Below, piece after piece: positions 23,872 to 36,258 of a stretch of DNA of 64,000 bases. Position numbers and translations under genes: made by a program. Every line of letters begins with the position of its first letter. Position 1 is the stretch's first letter. The notes under the pieces are model-generated. The model made no database searches, had not been told where the DNA came from, and saw only the letters and a program-made list of their open reading frames with translations. The DNA is from Acorus gramineus (lineage: Eukaryota; Streptophyta; Magnoliopsida; Acorales; Acoraceae): contig CM060849.1 of assembly GCA_030737835.1 (NCBI GenBank), positions 682,001 to 746,000 on the forward strand, in the 5' to 3' direction.

Positions 23872-25771
23872 TTCCAGGATCCCCTTCACTAGCACCGACA
23901 CCCCCATCCATTGTAAGATTTTATTTTTCCCTTCTTGATTTACATTGATTACTTAGGGTTTAGGATTTTGTTTTTTTAAGGATTTCCAAGTTTTGTGTTT
24001 TTTTTTTCTTTTAAGGGTTCCTATGTTATGTTCTTGAAGGGTTTGTAATTTTTTGGGTTGATTAGTTAGGGGTTTTTTGTTTAGGGTTAATAAAAAAAAA
24101 TTTCTTTTGAATTGGTGAAATTTATATAATGTTGGGCTAATGGGTTTGGGTTTGAGCATCCTATTAATTGAGATAGGAAATAGGGGAAATGTCCAATGAT
24201 TTACATCAATTGTTTGGAAAACTCTATTTGGTTAACAAGACTTAAAAATTTATTTGCTTATCCAAGAAGAATGTTTCTTAACAGAATGAGTGTGCCAACT
24301 CCATTTCTACGATTAAAAGAAAAATGAGACTGATAATTGAACATTACCATTTCATCAACTATAAGAAGCTTTATTACATGCATGCATAATGACATTGAAT
24401 ATTTGGGAAGGATGGGTTGTTAATCGATTATGGGGTTTGGGTTTAGGGATTCTGTATGATTCGTAAAATTAGAATTTATAATATATGAATGTTATGATTC
24501 TTTGATGAGACCATAGGTTTAAATCCCAATTGCAACATTCCTAAAAAAATGAATGTTAGAAGAAGAAGAAGAAGACTGATTGTGACCTCGATTTTTCCAA
24601 TTATGATTTTAGGGTAGATTGTAATGGGTGTAGATTTTAGGGTTTATAAGTATTTTTATCAAAGGGTTTGTATAAATTTTTTTTGACATAGTCTTGATGA
24701 AATTTTGATTTTTAACTCCTTTGATTCATTTATTGTTTTGTTTGATTACTTAGGGTTTTTTTTCTTCTTTAAAACGGGTTTCTAAATTAATGGTTTGTTT
24801 CTTGAAGAGTTTGTAAAAAAAAGGAAAAAAATTTAAATAGTTATAGTGTCTTGTTAGGTCCAGATACAATGTGGTCTTGTAGATATTTCTCACCATTATT
24901 TAATTTTAAGTAGATGTGGAACAATTAGGTAAGTTGTAGAGTTGTGGTCAGGTGATACATGAATGAAAAGAATAACACTAACATCAAACATTGACAATGT
25001 AATATTGAGCCAAACCACCTCTTGACAGCAGCTTGGCAGATTTTAAGTTGTTGGAGGAATTCTGAATTCAAATCTTACTCCTATTGATGAGTTAAGATGT
25101 AACAAGAAATTAAAATAAAATACTTGCATACCAAAATAATCTTGCAATCCAATATTATGCATTTGTAATATGGTTAAAGTTGTTTTCTTAATGAGGTCAT
25201 TGCAGAGTTCCATTGTATAATTAAATATAATCTTGCAATTCAACTTTGTATTTTGAACAATGTATTCATGTGTTATGGCGTGCTCAATGAAATGATATCT
25301 TCAAACAATGGTGCGTTATTCAGTATCATGAAGGACATATCACATGATGTAGTGTTTGAATATCTTTTTGTGAAGTCATTCATTATGTCACAAGTCAAAT
25401 GGGCCATATAGAGCGGATCTTAGGTTTCTGTGACTAGTTTGATATGTGATATCAACCTGTGACATAATGACAATGTTTAAAAACCTGAACTATTCAATGA
25501 ATCAGAATAATGAACGAGTCAAGGGTCATTGGTTCAACTGTTGGGTCAACCAGATTTGAATCGTGACATAATTATAATATTATAATTTTTTAATTATCAT
25601 TACTAAACAAAAATATAAAATATTTTAGAAAATCTTTGCATAAAGGTTTTACTTAACATCATAATATGATTTTAGTATATAAAATCTAAACCTTTTATTG
25701 GATTTCATATTTTAAAAAGTGATTAATCACAATTTCTACAAATAAAGAAGCGGTATAATCAACCCATAGCC
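23872..25771. other. AT-rich host DNA, intron-like, with a repeated TTAGGGTTT block
   Basis: It resumes the CT-rich leader-like sequence, which meets CATTG|GTAAG-like bases near 23910 and then becomes AT-rich like a long intron. A block around 23935-24060 (GATTACTTAGGGTTT, then TTCTTGAAG-GTTTGTAA) recurs in diverged form at 24745-24820. The part near 25370-25575 resembles the repeats at 33610-33880. No exon is recognised. Bases 25767-25771 are TAGCC, the left duplication of copy C. Confidence 0.4.
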
Positions 25772-28700
25772 TGTTGTGCATGTGTCATTTAGAGCACTCT
25801 GATTGAAAATTTGGGTACATAATTTTTTTCCTATAAGTTATATATTCCTGATTTGGTATTTGGATTTGATTTTGTTAAAATCCAAGATGAAGAGGTTTAA
25901 ATGTGATTTTATTATGAGATGTCCAGTTTTGAGTTAGCTTTCGCACAGAAGTGAAATTAAATCAACTGGATTCTTGTAGTAAAAGTTATGGGTATTTTTC
26001 CAAGTATACCCTGGGGAGGGAAATTCTGGCAGCAGCCCTGCTCTATGTTTAGCTCTAATTACGGAATAGCTAGAGGGATTATTTGATCTTGGCATGAACA
26101 TGAAAGTTGTAGATAATCCTCTTGGCTTTCCAACGGACTTGGAATTGTGCAATTCGGAGCTATATCGAGGAAGTTATGGCTGTTCCAGTGAAGCATGCGC
26201 AGAATTTTAAGTCAAATGGCGACTAGGTCTTTTCCCTCCTTAGATATTTGTGTGATAAATATCTTCTTCTCTCTCTCTCCCTCTCACTCCCCACGTAGAC
26301 GTGGGATTCTTCCTCTCTCTCTTCCTCTCTCTCAAGCCCCCATGTGTTTGTTTTATTTCCCCAAAGAGAAGGTGGAGGAGGAAGAAATGGTTAGGGTTGT
26401 TCTTGCATATGTGTGTTGTTGTTTGTTCTCCCCTCTCTCAAGTTCTCATGCTCTATCTTCCCCCCCCCCCTGATTTGCAGCCAAGAAGGAGGCTGAGGAG
26501 AGGCTGAAGATGGTGGTGTTGGTGGTGGCGGTTGAGGTGGTCGCGGGTGCGTCGAGGGCCCCCGAATCTCCCCCTTTCTTTTCCCCTCCCAAGGTGAGCC
26601 CTTCCTCTTCTTTTCTTGGTTTTCATGGCTTAAGGGGATGTTTGGGAGGTCATGCATGCTAGGTAGATGGGTTAGGGTGTGTGTGAGGGGTTGGGGAGAG
26701 TTAAAATGAGGTTGGGATGGGCTGGGCGCAGTCTGCGCGCGTGCACGCGCAGACGGGCGCTGGCAGGCGCAGTCGGGCGCGCAGACGCGCGCGGGTGCGC
26801 GCGGAGTGGTCTCGCGGGTGCGCGGAGGCTCTGGCGCGAGCGGGGGTGTGCGCGGGAGTGCGCACGAGCGTGCGCGCGCGCGGAGCAGGAGCCTGGGCAT
26901 GCGCTTGGGCGCGGGGCTGGGGACCAGTGCGTGCGCGCGCGTGCGTGCGCGTGCTGGGGCGTGCGCGGGGTGCTGCGCGAGGGGCGCGGGCTGGACGCGC
27001 GGTGCGCGCGGGCGCGTGCGAGCGTGCGCGCGCGTGCGGCAGTGCGCCGAGGATGCTGGGGTGCGTGCGTGCGTGCGCATGCGGGGGCCATGCGTGTGGC
27101 TGCCCGAAGGTTCGGGTAGGTGTCGGGGCACTCGGACTCGCGTGCGTACGTGCGTGCTCGCATGCGTGCGAGTCCGTATGCATGCTTGTCCGAGTATTGG
27201 GTATTTCTAATGTTTTCTTTGTGTAAATTGTGTTGTTTCTCACCAGTTGGATGCCCCTACTTTGCAGATCTCGTCGGATGGGATGCGCGAGGTCCCGGGT
27301 TGTAAGGTGAGTGGTTCGATTCCAATCCCCCCCCCCTCTCTAGGGATGCGCTCAACCCGCATAGACGCGCGTCGCGCATCGATGGGGCCCCCTTACTAAT
27401 ATGTAGATATTTTGCATGTTAGGGATATACATCCATGTATCGTGTATAGAGGCCCGTACATGCCTGGACACCATGTCCTGTACTTAAAAGCCTTGATCTA
27501 TGCATGATCAATATGATGTATCCATGCCACCTTAGACTTTGTATGCTAGGGATATGCACCCTAATGTTGAGGATAGAGGCCTATGCATCCTGACACCATG
27601 TTTCATGCTAGGAAAGCCTCGACCTATGCATGTTCCCATTTAGTTTAATTTATTTAAATCAAGATGGGATTATGTGATTATATTGTTGTAAGCATGCATT
27701 AGAGAATATTATAACCTTGTGGTTATAATATATGTTTCCCCGCATCTTGGTTATGCGCCCTGGAGGAATTCTTGAGAATTCATGTCATTAGAAATGTTAG
27801 GAAGCATTGTCGACGGATCCAAGAGGATCGCATGCGTGTGGGTAGGCTGTTTCTCTTCCCTTCCTTGGATCCGTGTAGGGACTCCCCAGCGTTAGACAGG
27901 CTATCCTGACAGAGGGCTCCCATCTGTAGGTACCTCCGATGCGTCGGACTGTGCTGATCGTGGGAGTAGACCAGGCGAGCTACGGAGTGGAGGAGAGGCT
28001 ATCGGTGGACCAAGGGTGATTAACAGCCTAGTCAGTCCCAAAAGACCATGTCACCCCTTCGAGGGTGAGGGTGAGGGTGTGGTGGGTCGGCGATGTAACG
28101 ACCCATTGGCTTGTGTAGTTACTCCCGTATAGGAACTATGACTACTTTGAGGGTTAATATGAGTGTGTTGATTGTCGGTATGCCAATGTTGATATCTCGA
28201 TAAGCGAGTATCGAGAGTGGTAGTTGTTTCCATGGGGTTCGCTTTGCGAACATGGAATGTTCACTCCCAAGGTTGTCCGAGTTGAAGAGGAACTCCCCGG
28301 CGTTGGCTATACCTGTCAGAGGACTAGGCGGAGGCCACGAGGGTGGGAGAGGCTGAGTTGAGGAGATCGGGTTGTAGATACTACCCGGGAGAGGGTTAAT
28401 GAATGATATCGCGAGCGTGGAATCGTTCTTCACTTCGTTGGATCCGTGTAGTGACAGCCCCGGCGTTAGACAAGCTATCTTGACAGAGGGCTCCCATCTG
28501 TAGGTACCTCCGATGCGTTGGACTGTGCTGATCGTGGGAGTAGACCAGGCAAGCTATGGAGTGGAGGAGAGGCTATCGGTGGACCAAGGGTGATTAACAG
28601 CCTAGTCAGTCCCAGAGACCATGTCACCCCTTCGAGGGTGAGGGTGAGGGTGTGGTGGGTCAGCGATGTAACGACCCATTGGCTTGTGTAGTTACTCCCG

Positions 28701-29930
28701 TGTAGGAACTATGACTACTTTGAGGGTTAATATGAGTGTGTTGATTGTCGGTATGCCAGTGTTGATATCTCGATAAGCGAGTATCGAGAGTGGTAGTTGT
28801 TTCCATGGGGTTCGCTTTGCGAACATGGAATGTTCACTCCCAAGGTTGTCCGAGTTGAAGAGGAACTCCCCGGCGTTGGCTATACCTGTCAGAGGACTAG
28901 GCGGAGGCCACGAGGGTGGGAGAGGCTGAGTTGAGGAGATCGGGTTGTAGATACTACCCGGGAGAGGGTTAACGAATGATATCGCGAGCGTGGAATCGTT
29001 CTTCCCTTCGTTGGATCCGTGTAGTGACAGCCCCGGCGTTAGACAGGCTATCCTGACAGAGGGCTCCCATCTGTAGGTACCTCCGATGTGTTCGGACAGT
29101 GCTGATCGTGGGAGTATACCAGGTAAGCTACGGAGCGGGGAGAGGCTACCGGTGGACCAGGGGTGTAGAGCAGTCTAAGTCTCTTCCCAAAGTCCCAAGA
29201 TGTCTCCTTTCAGGAGTGAGGGTGTGGATGAGGCGAAGACACGTCCCTCGTGACCCATTTGTTGTTCGACCGTTCCCATAGATGTTGGGTCCGGTCTCGT
29301 GATGGATGTTGAAGGACATCGATGGGCGATTATCTAGATGTAGATGATCCAGTAGTGTTGAGTAGACCAGTAAATCCGGGTCTCTTCGACCGACGGCATG
29401 GTCTCTAGACCAGTAAATCCGGGTCTCTTCGACCGACGGTATGGTCTCTCCCCATAAGTCCCAAAAGACTCCCTCCGGGAGTGAGGGTGGGGGTGAGGTT
29501 GGTCGCGCCGCCGCGTGACCCTGTTATCCATTGGGTTTCTACCCATGTTTTTCCTTGAAAAAGGGAACTGATTGTGTATTTCCTGTGGCGTGGTCTTATG
29601 GGCGTGGAGTGTTCTGCCGGCGGGTAGCGAGTGCGAGGCTGTCAGCATTCCTAGAGTCATTTTATGCTTTGTAAATTGTGCATGTGGCACAGGTTGTATT
29701 TTCTTTGGTCTAGACTTGGCTTTCACAGGACATTGATTGTGTATTCGGGTCTGTAATAATGTTTTTGATTTACAGACATGTTATATATTATGCTTCCGCT
29801 TTTCAGTCAGTTATCATTATCTTGCTTTGCCGCCTTGTGTATTGTTGTTGGTGTCCTTATTGACCTCAGGTATTGATAGCTGATATTATATTTTATTTTG
29901 CCACATCTCGGGGACGCCTGGGGAGTGACA
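25772..29930 (+). mobile_element. Solo LTR of the large family, copy C (4159 bp), sense orientation
   Basis: It starts TGTTGTGCATGTGTCATTT and ends GGGGAGTGACA, with an exact TAGCC duplication at 25767-25771 and 29931-29935. In the sense direction it holds a donor AAG|GTGAGCC (26594), a GC/GT-rich segment (26720-27180), an acceptor TTTGCAG (27267), a 39-nt mini-exon (27268-27306) and a donor GTGAGTGG (27307). It is the longest copy because of a 573-bp tandem duplication. No internal genes are present. Confidence 0.92.
27867..29012 (+). repeat. 573-bp tandem duplication inside solo LTR C
   Basis: Two units, 27867-28439 and 28440-29012, begin at GGATCCGTGTAG and are nearly identical. A third unit begins at 29013 and diverges after about 150 bp, where it returns to the ordinary LTR sequence. 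Each unit contains a GGGTGAGGGTGAGGG tract. Other copies of the family carry this region once, so the duplication is specific to copy C. Confidence 0.9.
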
Positions 29931-29935
29931 TAGCC

Positions 29936-30038
29936 AGTTCACAGAAACTGTTTGCTCAATCGGTGGGTTGATTGAGTTTTATCGGTTTTATATCATGGGG
30001 TTATAAGGGTAAACCGAACATGAATTTAAAACGAGTGA
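29936..30038. other. Short host segment between copies C and D
   Basis: About 100 bp of unrecognised sequence between two solo LTRs. Its last five bases, AGTGA, form the left target duplication of copy D with one mismatch. Confidence 0.5.
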
Positions 30039-33000
30039 TGTCACACCCCAGGGAGGTCATCCTCGAGACATGGCAATATAAAAAATATCAGTAATCAATA
30101 CAAGAGGTCAACAATGAAGCCAATATATAACATACAAGGCTGGCAAAGTAATGATAACTGATCGCTCAACTGAAATCGGAAGCATAAAAATACCAACAAG
30201 TCTGTAAACAAAAATATTATTATAGACTCGAATACACAATCGCTATTCTTTGAGAGCCAAGTTTAGTCCAAATAAAATACAACTGGTGCAACACGCACGA
30301 TTAACAAATACATATGACACTAGGACTGTTGACAGCCTCGCACTTGCCAACCGCTAGACGGGATGCTCCATGCAGACAAGACCACGCCGTAGGGAAGCTC
30401 CAGCTCCACGCCCAACACCGCCCCTGTAGAAGAAACGGAATGTGAGGGGTGAGCTACAAGCTCAGTGAGTGGCAAGAAGCCAAGCACCAATACAACAATT
30501 TAATGTTAAGGCAATTTTATTTCAAGGAAAACATGGGTGGAAATCCAATGGATAACGAGGTTATGCGGTGGCGCGACCATACCTCACCCTCTCCCTCGCC
30601 CCTGAAGGGAAACTCTTGAGACACTCGGGGAGGAACAAACAGTTATCCATAACACATGGTGTTACTGGATAACAATATACAACGAGTCCATCCGCTACGA
30701 GGTAGAGATATACTACGATACCTCAAGCGTTAGGAGTAACATACCCAGAGTATATTCAATGGGTATAAGAGTCACGTGACTACGTGACTTCAACTCACCC
30801 TCACGCCCTCGCCCCTGAAGGGAAACTCTGGGAGTTATGAGAAGAAACAAACAGTTAACCATAACACCTGGTGTTAGTGGTTAACACAATACAACAAATC
30901 CCTCCGCTACGAGGTAGAGAGACACTACGATACCTCAAGCGTTAGGCATAACATACCTGGAGTATACTCGACAGGTAAAAGGGTCACGTGACTACGTGAC
31001 TTCAACTCACCTTCACCTTTTCCCCCAAGGGTGACACAGGACTATTGGGAGGAAATCCGCTACCTCTACACCCTTCGTCATCCGGTAGCTCTCTCCCGGG
31101 TAGCCTCTACCTGGTAGCCTTCGACGATCAGTACATCTGCCAAATGGGTATATCAACACACATCGGTAGTACCTACTAGTGGGGGCACCTCAGCTTCAAC
31201 GCCGGGAAACTTCAACACACGATGACATTGAGAGGAAGCACTTCACGCTCGCAATTCAAACCATATGGAATCAACTACTCTCGATAATCACATACCGATG
31301 CTAACGAATATGGTTGAACTCCCATACAGATGCGTCAATCGGACACGGGGAGTTACCTCCCTTCGCACAGAATTAAATCCAAGGCATGATCCAACAGGTG
31401 GTTCATACATGCGCCTAGCACATGTAGGCCTAGCTTAAAATCATAACCATCGGTTAGAAACACCGATACAACAATGAATTCTTCTAAATTCCATTCAAGT
31501 GCATCACACGGATGCAAGGTAGCGATTACATCGCTTGCGCTCTAACTAATAAGGGACAACCCGACAGCGGGTCATCCCCCCCGCCTACTACAGATAGGCA
31601 TGATTAGTCTAACATGCGCATAATTATAACTAGAGAATTCACTCACAGTTAAGTACATGAACCACATGTATGACAACATAGTGATTTAATTATAGGGGTA
31701 CTCCCTAACATGGATAAAAAGCATAAACAACATATCATGCAACATACATACCAGTTATGGCCTAATTACAGATGCATACAAGGGAATTAATCATGCAAGC
31801 ATGCAATGTACAACCTAACATGCATTGGATATCACCAACTTAAAAGGGAAGGTTTAGGCGCGTCTCATGCACCAACAGGCGCATGCAAATAATCCCAAGC
31901 GAACTTGAGTCAAGTAGGAACCACATCTACTTACTCAGTTCGCACAAAGAGGGAGGGCAAGAGAGAGAAAGCCACATCATCTCAGGAAGCTGGTCATAGC
32001 CTTGCCCCAGTAATATGGGCGCAACAACTACACCTCGCCCTCAAGTCTTATGACAAGAGGATATTATGCATGTATTACTAGATATTACTAAAAAAGGGGA
32101 TAGTTTTACAAACAAAGACTACCTAAGGCATGCCATATTCTATATATCCATATAAATACACAAGATACATGTCCATACAAGCAGGGCGCATGCAAACGCG
32201 ATCATTCATACATGAATAAAATACATAAACAAGTAAACGGTAGAATAGGGGGTTCTACGCAATATACGAGCTATACAAGCCTAGCATGCGAGATATCTAG
32301 CATATTCAAGGGTTAGGTGTGGCCTACTACTTATCTACAAAAGTAGTATAGCTAGAGTGCCCCATGGATGCGCGACGCACGACTACGTGCATCGAGCGCT
32401 TCCGAGGAGTTGGATCGAACCACTCACCTTAACCTGAGTTGATGTGAGACTGATTGCCGCAAACTGCAAGACATAACATCAAAGATGTAATCACAACTAG
32501 ACAATAACATCAACAAATTGATTAAACGGGCAAGAACTCAGACATGCACACATACGAGCTCGCATGCATGCAAGGATTCACGCCCGAGCCCTGGGCAGCC
32601 CCGCGCGCCACTCCGCACCATTCCCCATCACTCCCCGGTCCGTAGGCAACCCTGCACGCGCGCACGTGGTAGGCCTATGCCCGTAGCACCTCGCGCACGT
32701 GCGCATACGCCTCCCGCGCACCCCAGCACGCACGCCAGCACATGCAGACCCGCGCGCCTGCCCGCTTGCGTGCCTGACTCCCCTCTTCGACCCTTCACAC
32801 ATACCCAAACCCAAACACCCCACATGCATGCCCTCCCAAAATCCAAACATGCATAAAAACCAGAAAAAGAAGAGGGGGAGGGAAGGGGGAGATGTGGGGC
32901 CTCACAAGCGCACCCACGACCACCTCGACCACCACCACCACCACTACCATCACATCTTCCTTGCTTCTCTTCTTCTTGGCTGGACCAAAGGGGAGGGGGA

Positions 33001-33600
33001 AACCAGGGGATGCATGAGGGAGCTAGAGGAGGAGGAGAAAGAAGAGGCAACAACACATGCACACACACACACACACAACCCACCTTTCATTCTTCTTCTT
33101 CTTGATCTCCTCTTCTTCCATACATTCCTGTTTTCTTCATCTTCATCTTCTCCACCAAACATAAAAGAGAGGGGTCGGATGAGAGAGAGGGAGAGATTTC
33201 ACTTTGGGGGGAGGGGGGGGGGGTTTAAATGAAAAAAAGTGGGTTGGTGGGTGTTGACCTGTCAACCCTCACCAACACCACAAGCAAAGACCTTTGACTT
33301 GATCAAAGAAGACTTTTGACTTGGTAAAAGCAAATGAAATCCTCTCCCAAAACAGTAACAACCAAACCCGGATGTGATTGGGAACTGTATAATTCCTAAA
33401 ACGTTATCGGGATTCAATGAAATTTTTCTGGGTATGATAAAACAGTACCAGGACCTATAATATGCAATTAGATTTTTCAATCAGAGTACTTCAACTCCCT
33501 TAGCTAAAAATTAAAATTTTAGCGACTCTGATTGAAAAAAAATAAAGCTCCAAATGATACTAGCTTAACCAAAATGGCTCCAAATGACACAACCACAACA
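30039..33600 (-). mobile_element. Solo LTR of the large family, copy D (3562 bp)
   Basis: The + strand begins TGTCACACCCCAGGGAGG and ends AACCACAACA. The flanks AGTGA (30034-30038) and ATTGA (33601-33605) agree at four of five bases. The mini-exon (32428-32463, 36 nt) and both of its flanking sites are kept, but the upstream donor is degraded, the best remaining being a weak GGTTTTT at about 32870. A duplicated block at 30580-30780 / 30780-31010 contains CCCTCACC-type repeats. No internal genes are present. Confidence 0.88.
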
Positions 33601-34446
33601 ATTGAAGGGTTAACTGGTTCAACTAGGCAAGTCGGATTGGGTTTTAAAATACTGCATCATGGATGATTTTACAAAGTCAAATGGGTCACAGAGAGAGCCT
33701 TCAATTTCTATGACTTGTTCGACTCTGTGATGTAGAACGTAGTATATAATTGACAACTACACAAAGTCGAATGGGTCGTAGAGATGGCCTTAGGTCTCTG
33801 TGATTAGTTCGATTATATGATGTCGACCTATGACATAATGGATGACTTTACAAAGTCAAATAGGTCAGGGTGGGTTCACCTCTTAAAAAATCACATTTTT
33901 ATTTTCTTAAGAGGGGTGGGTTGAATAATTATGTCGGTGGAAATATCGGCGCCCAAACTCAAATAGGGTGCTTCGGGGGTCTGTTGAGGTGTAGTTATTT
34001 ATGAATCATACGAATTTTTGCACACTACCTCACTATAGCTTACCTTTTGTCTTATACCATATAAAGACTTTGAATCATATACTTTTCAAAATAAAGTTTA
34101 TATTACGGAGCCTAAAAATTAAGCTACCATTGGACCAGACATATCTTTAGCCCCCATTTATATAGAATTAAGTTATTATGAGATTTATGACTATTTTAAT
34201 ATATATAAAGAATAACTGATTTTTTGTTTATTTTATATCCTTGTTTTAGGTGTAGAATAAAAGTTCAATAAGACATAATAATCAAAAAAATTATTTAGTT
34301 ATGAAGATAAATGCCAATAGCGATACTCCATGATTATAATTCTAAGGGAGTTGAAATAACTTATGTATTAATCAACAAAAAAGACACTAATGACAAAAAT
34401 AATGACAACATAATAAAAAATATAACTAAACAGAAATCTTCTACTA
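33601..34446. other. Host repeat remnants
   Basis: 33650-33880 holds three imperfect units around ACAAAGTCAAATGGGTCA...CTCTGTGATTAGTTCGA, related to 25380-25490 on the other side of copies C and D. From 33900 the DNA is AT-rich with nothing recognised. Confidence 0.45.
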
Positions 34447-34451
34447 GTTAT

Positions 34452-35201
34452 TGAGGAGGATAATTTCCCCTACAGTTAAATTTGTAGAAGTGGGATTAAA
34501 ACTTGGATTGGACTTTATTGTGGAAAAGAAAATTAGTTGGTAGCTTGAATATTACTCTTCTTGTCTCAATGACTGACTGGGCCTTTAGAGTGCTATCTCA
34601 CGACCTTTTTATAGGCTGCCTACGTACCCCTTGAGGATCAAGCCACACGTAGTTCCTTAATCACCATTGTAACTGCCTTGCCACTAAGTGTTTAGTGGGC
34701 TTTTTTCTAGGGAAACGGTCCCCATGTTTACACTCCACGTCAGACCTTTGATTACTCACGTTTCGCAGGTAGTGGGCCTTAATTGCCAACTTGGCAGTTA
34801 TAGGTGTTGGTGGTCTTCTGACCGTTTCTCCAATCTGCCTGGGGCTTCTTGGCCTACTCGTTCATCTGTTACGTCTTTCGAGTACATTTGCGAGATGGAA
34901 AATCGCCCGACCAAACCTCTTGTCTGGTCATGTCTTCCCTGCTCGTACGCGAGGAGTAAGGTCGTCCAACCAAACCCCTAGTCTGGTCCCGTCTTAACTA
35001 CTTGAGGCGGGATTCTTCCGCGAGATGCTTTGACTGTTCGACTAGACCCTAGATCTAATCGTGCCAATGCATTTGGGAATGTCATAATGGCTAATAATCC
35101 GGACTCAGATTTGAGGGTCCCACGCATGGCCCATATCTGTCTTGCTATGACGTGTCAGTCCTGGCCTGACACGTGTCGTGGTGCGGATTTTTACCTCCAC
35201 A
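34452..35201 (+). mobile_element. Solo LTR (750 bp) of the TGAGGAGG family
   Basis: It starts TGAGGAGGATAATTTCCCC and ends TTTTTACCTCCACA, with an exact GTTAT duplication at 34447-34451 and 35202-35206. It closely matches the LTR at 53970-54712, which is followed by retroelement coding sequence. Short open frames in it are not credible genes. Confidence 0.92.
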
Positions 35202-35206
35202 GTTAT

Positions 35207-35391
35207 ATATCTCAGAATTTCAATATGTTTCTAATAAAGTTTCATCGCATCCTACTCCGCGTGTAAATAAACTAGTCCAATTCAACTAAAAACTGGAATA
35301 TTGTCCCGAATAGTAATGATCATGTGGTAGCGAACACTTCCCCATTGGGGCTTACCCAGGATCGGATATTGCATTGACCAAGATAGAAAAA
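35207..35391. other. Intergenic, nothing recognised
   Basis: AT-rich sequence between the solo LTR and a foldback element. No feature is seen. Confidence 0.3.
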
Positions 35392-36078
35392 AGGGTTAAA
35401 GGCATCTACATCCCTGTAAACATCGTAAAACCCATATAAGTTATTGTTAAAGTTAGGACAGACATACAAGTTCCTATAAACACAAAAACGTTTCATAAAT
35501 CATCCCTCGATTAAATTTCTATTAATAGAATATTCTCTATCTTGGTAAAATTGTATAGCCATATTAGTCCTTATAAATAATCAGAAAAACATATCAATCC
35601 ACGTAAGACAAAATTGCCTTAACAAGATTTTTATATTTCTTCTTCCATCTCTCACTCTCATTGTCACACCCATCTTAACACCTACAGCCGTTGTCGGGTC
35701 CTGAAAGTTCAAATTTATCACCTCCGGCCAATGTTTCTCATGTGAGGTCACAATCAACAACAGCATTGGCAGGTGCTGGGGGAGGGTAATCGAGGATGAC
35801 ATTCAGAGGAGGTTCGTGAACGTCTCCATAAGAGAATTAGCTGCTGTGTTGTTAGCGCATTGGAGTCGAAGGTATCAACCCAAAATATGAGGGGCATTAA
35901 GGAAGAGAGAGAGAAAGGAATCCATGGATTGAATAACTAAGGTAAGTTAAGTCAAGATAAACATGTGTCAATGACATGAATGTATTTGAGTTTTTATTGT
36001 ATTATAAAGATTTATATGTTTGCCCTAACTTTAACAAGGATTTATATGGGATTTTCAATGTTTCCATGGAGATAGGTA
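35392..36078. mobile_element. Foldback element, copy 1, right end cut by a LINE
   Basis: The left arm (35392 to about 35520) begins AGGGTTAAAGGCATC. Its inverted partner (about 35985-36076) runs up to GAGATAGGTATC, where the poly-T of the LINE begins. The interior has no gene. The family is the same as 38466-38958, as shown by the shared ACATCG/CATAGATAA...CATATAAG arm motif. Confidence 0.7.
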
Positions 36079-36258
36079 TCTTTTTTTCGAAACTGGTAGA
36101 CCAAAGCTACCTTGATTGTATTAAAACCATATAACTTTGGGCCGAAATAGATACAGGAGTGAGAGAAGACAGAAAATACAAAGATAGGAGTAAAACGAGC
36201 TTGCAATGAATGAATAGAAGAGTAATCTATTCGGTCTGTTACCGTGCTCCCCTGCATC

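Noticed and set aside
23953-24159. Lys-rich open frame on the reverse strand
   Set aside because: It arises from poly-T/TTAGGGTTT-rich intron-like DNA and has no family features.
28061-28090. Interstitial telomere repeat
   Set aside because: The unit is GGGTGA, not the plant TTTAGGG repeat, and it recurs at the same place in every LTR copy.
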